The notes under the pieces: generated by a model
Database searches by the model: none
What the model was told of the DNA's origin: nothing
What the model saw: the letters and a program-made list of their open reading frames with translations, nothing else
Assembly (NCBI GenBank): GCA_048380335.1
Contig: DBFCCI010000001.1
Coordinates: 1-64,000 of the forward strand
Direction: 5' to 3'
Source: Lachnospira sp900551945
Lineage (GTDB): Bacteria; Bacillota; Clostridia; Lachnospirales; Lachnospiraceae
DNA: 64,000 nt
Made by a program: the position numbers and the translations under genes
Shown here: one piece after another, positions 62,590 to 64,000 of the stretch
How the letters are laid out: each line of letters starts with the position of its first letter
How positions within the stretch are numbered: the stretch's first letter is position 1

Positions 62590-64000
62590 CTACTTATTAA
62601 GTGATTTAACTACTTGGTCTACTTTACTTCCTACTGTGTCTGTATAGTAATTCATACCTTCATCAACAGTCATATAGCCTAAAGCCACCTGAGAAACTAC
62701 ATAAGTTCTTGCTTGGTTAATATCAGTAATATTTTCTGAAAGGTCTGAATTAACTGGAAGTGCTACGTCCATCTTAGAGTGTTCAAGGAAGAACTGTTCA
62801 GCATTCTTTGACACTTCTGGAATAACATTTGAACCAGGGTCATCTCCATTAGGTGTCTGTGGTGTATCCTTATATTTAGCAAGTGCAAGAAGTGGGTCAA
62901 TGTGATTCTTCATCTGTAACTGATATGGCTTTTCTGGTGATGGAAGATGGTGGAACTCTCCGTCTTTATAAGTTGTGCTTGTATCAGAGTCTTGTAATGT
63001 TACTGTTTCTGCAATTGTGTCCCAATGAGTACCCTTAGCACCGTATGTCCATGCTTCTTGAATATCTCCACCATCAAGCATTGTTTCTATAAAATATTTA
63101 TACACACCTTCTGGATTTTTACAAGCTGATGTTATAGACCATGTAGTTGGAAGTGTGTTAAGATATGCTCCTAACTCTTTAATTGGATTTAACATAATAA
63201 CATCTGTATCAAGATTTCTCTTTTCAAGTGTTGACTGCATTGTATATGTCCAGTCGCCAGCCCAGTATGTAAATACACCTGACTCAGAATCTGGGCTTAC
63301 AGAAAACCATTTATCACGACAGTTCGCAGTTGAGTTATTAACACTTTCTTTATCAAGTACACCATCAACTACACCTGTTCTTATTCTTGCAAGGGCATCT
63401 TTCATAGCCTGTTCTGTGAAGCCATCTACATATTTACCTTGTGAATTTTCATAGAATGAGAATTGTGCGTCTTGATAAAATTCTGGAAGGTAATTTGTAT
63501 AAGGTGCATTTGCTGATACAAAGCCCGGTGATGATATTACATAATGTTGTTTTGCGTCTGCCATTTTCTTTAAATATCCATAATATGTATTCCAATCAAG
63601 TGTCTTACCTTCAAGCTCTGATTTGTCAATGCCAGCCTCCTTAAGCCATGAACTCTTTACATAAGTTACACTACCACCACCCTGCTGTGTAGGAAAGCCA
63701 TACAATGCTTTCTTTCCATCCTCGCCTGCTACATAACAGGCATTTACTACGTCATTAGCTGTGCTTACAAGTCTTCCTGAGCTTTTAAGCTCTGAGTTGT
63801 TATAAGCATCTGTCATATTCCACAACATTCCATTTGAAGCATATACTGAATAATAATCAGACGATAAAAGCACAACATCTGGCATAGTATCTTCTGATGT
63901 AAATGCGTTCGCTACTGTATCATAATAACCTGAATGGTCTGGGTGTATCCATTTAATATTAAGTCCTGTAAGCTGCTGCATATAATCATAGAACGCCTGC
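62590..64000 (-). CDS. Extracellular solute-binding protein of an ABC sugar importer (partial)
   Basis: Substrate-binding subunit, runs off the right edge; the reading frame continues upstream (QAFYDYMQQLTGL at the boundary), so the signal peptide is outside. Typical family-1 features are YDYMQQLTGLNIKWIHP, then DVVLLSSDYYSVYASNGMLWNMT and TWSITSACKNPEGVYKYF. It resembles LplA/YtcQ-type proteins that bind pectin-derived oligosaccharides. Together with the neighbouring PL26-like lyase this suggests rhamnogalacturonan uptake. The permease genes would be expected beyond the edge. Confidence 0.88.
   Translation of the reverse strand, partial: QAFYDYMQQLTGLNIKWIHPDHSGYYDTVANAFTSEDTMPDVVLLSSDYYSVYASNGMLWNMTDAYNNSELKSSGRLVSTANDVVNACYVAGEDGKKALYGFPTQQGGGSVTYVKSSWLKEAGIDKSELEGKTLDWNTYYGYLKKMADAKQHYVISSPGFVSANAPYTNYLPEFYQDAQFSFYENSQGKYVDGFTEQAMKDALARIRTGVVDGVLDKESVNNSTANCRDKWFSVSPDSESGVFTYWAGDWTYTMQSTLEKRNLDTDVIMLNPIKELGAYLNTLPTTWSITSACKNPEGVYKYFIETMLDGGDIQEAWTYGAKGTHWDTIAETVTLQDSDTSTTYKDGEFHHLPSPEKPYQLQMKNHIDPLLALAKYKDTPQTPNGDDPGSNVIPEVSKNAEQFFLEHSKMDVALPVNSDLSENITDINQARTYVVSQVALGYMTVDEGMNYYTDTVGSKVDQVVKSLNK

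Overview
The window is AT-rich DNA from a Gram-positive, motile anaerobe of the Clostridia. It looks like a Lachnospiraceae member close to Lachnospira/Eubacterium eligens. That placement is inferred from low GC, AGGAGG ribosome binding sites, c-di-AMP synthesis by CdaA/CdaR, the class 1B PyrDK pair, two chemoreceptors, a C_GCAxxG_C_C protein, meso-diaminopimelate dehydrogenase and a rhamnogalacturonan-type lyase. No 16S gene is present to confirm it.

Layout. 1-570: end of an IS200/IS605-type element with a broken tnpB. 0.8-11.4 kb (minus strand): HtrA protease, phosphoglucomutase, HPr, the c-di-AMP pair cdaA-cdaR, three envelope proteins of unknown role, a rhodanese-TtcA fusion and an acetyltransferase. 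11.5-17.3 kb: tRNA-Gly with a tandemly duplicated tail, then accessory genes (membrane phosphoesterase, Rpn-type nuclease, orphan surface domain, CHAP hydrolase with aromatic repeats) among many repeats. 17.3-21 kb: purine genes purE-purM-purN-purD. 21-34 kb: M29-like peptidase, VanZ group, and a pyrimidine block (pyrC-F-K-D and pyrE) interrupted by a chemoreceptor and preceded by a GGDEF/EAL protein. 34-48 kb: glycosyltransferase, argS, second chemoreceptor, a large ABC exporter, plsC and nicotinate phosphoribosyltransferase. 48-52.5 kb: decayed zone with a tnpB fragment joined to a kinase fragment and two divergent MATE genes, one cut in half. 52.5-64 kb: ddh, metE, small redox and regulatory genes, and a pectin module (PL26/YetA-like lyase plus a solute-binding protein that runs off the right edge).

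How it fits together. Nucleotide synthesis is the main metabolic theme: four purine genes, five UMP-pathway genes and NAD salvage. Second-messenger signalling appears as c-di-AMP synthesis and c-di-GMP turnover. The last genes suggest use of plant pectin.

The least explained material is intergenic. Four repeat families are structured. Two of them (GAAC/GTTC element at 41.4 and 45.2 kb; CTTAGAACTACTTAG element at 34.8 and 62.4 kb) keep their long stems while the stem sequence changes. The divergent MATE genes each have a sigma-A-like promoter followed at once by intrinsic terminators. On the minus side these are two related tandem hairpins sharing the loop word GCGTAARTCCA, which recurs in a terminator-like hairpin ahead of the Rpn gene. 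This is the best candidate here for an undescribed leader-RNA control system. All functional statements are inferred from sequence reading; no database search was run.
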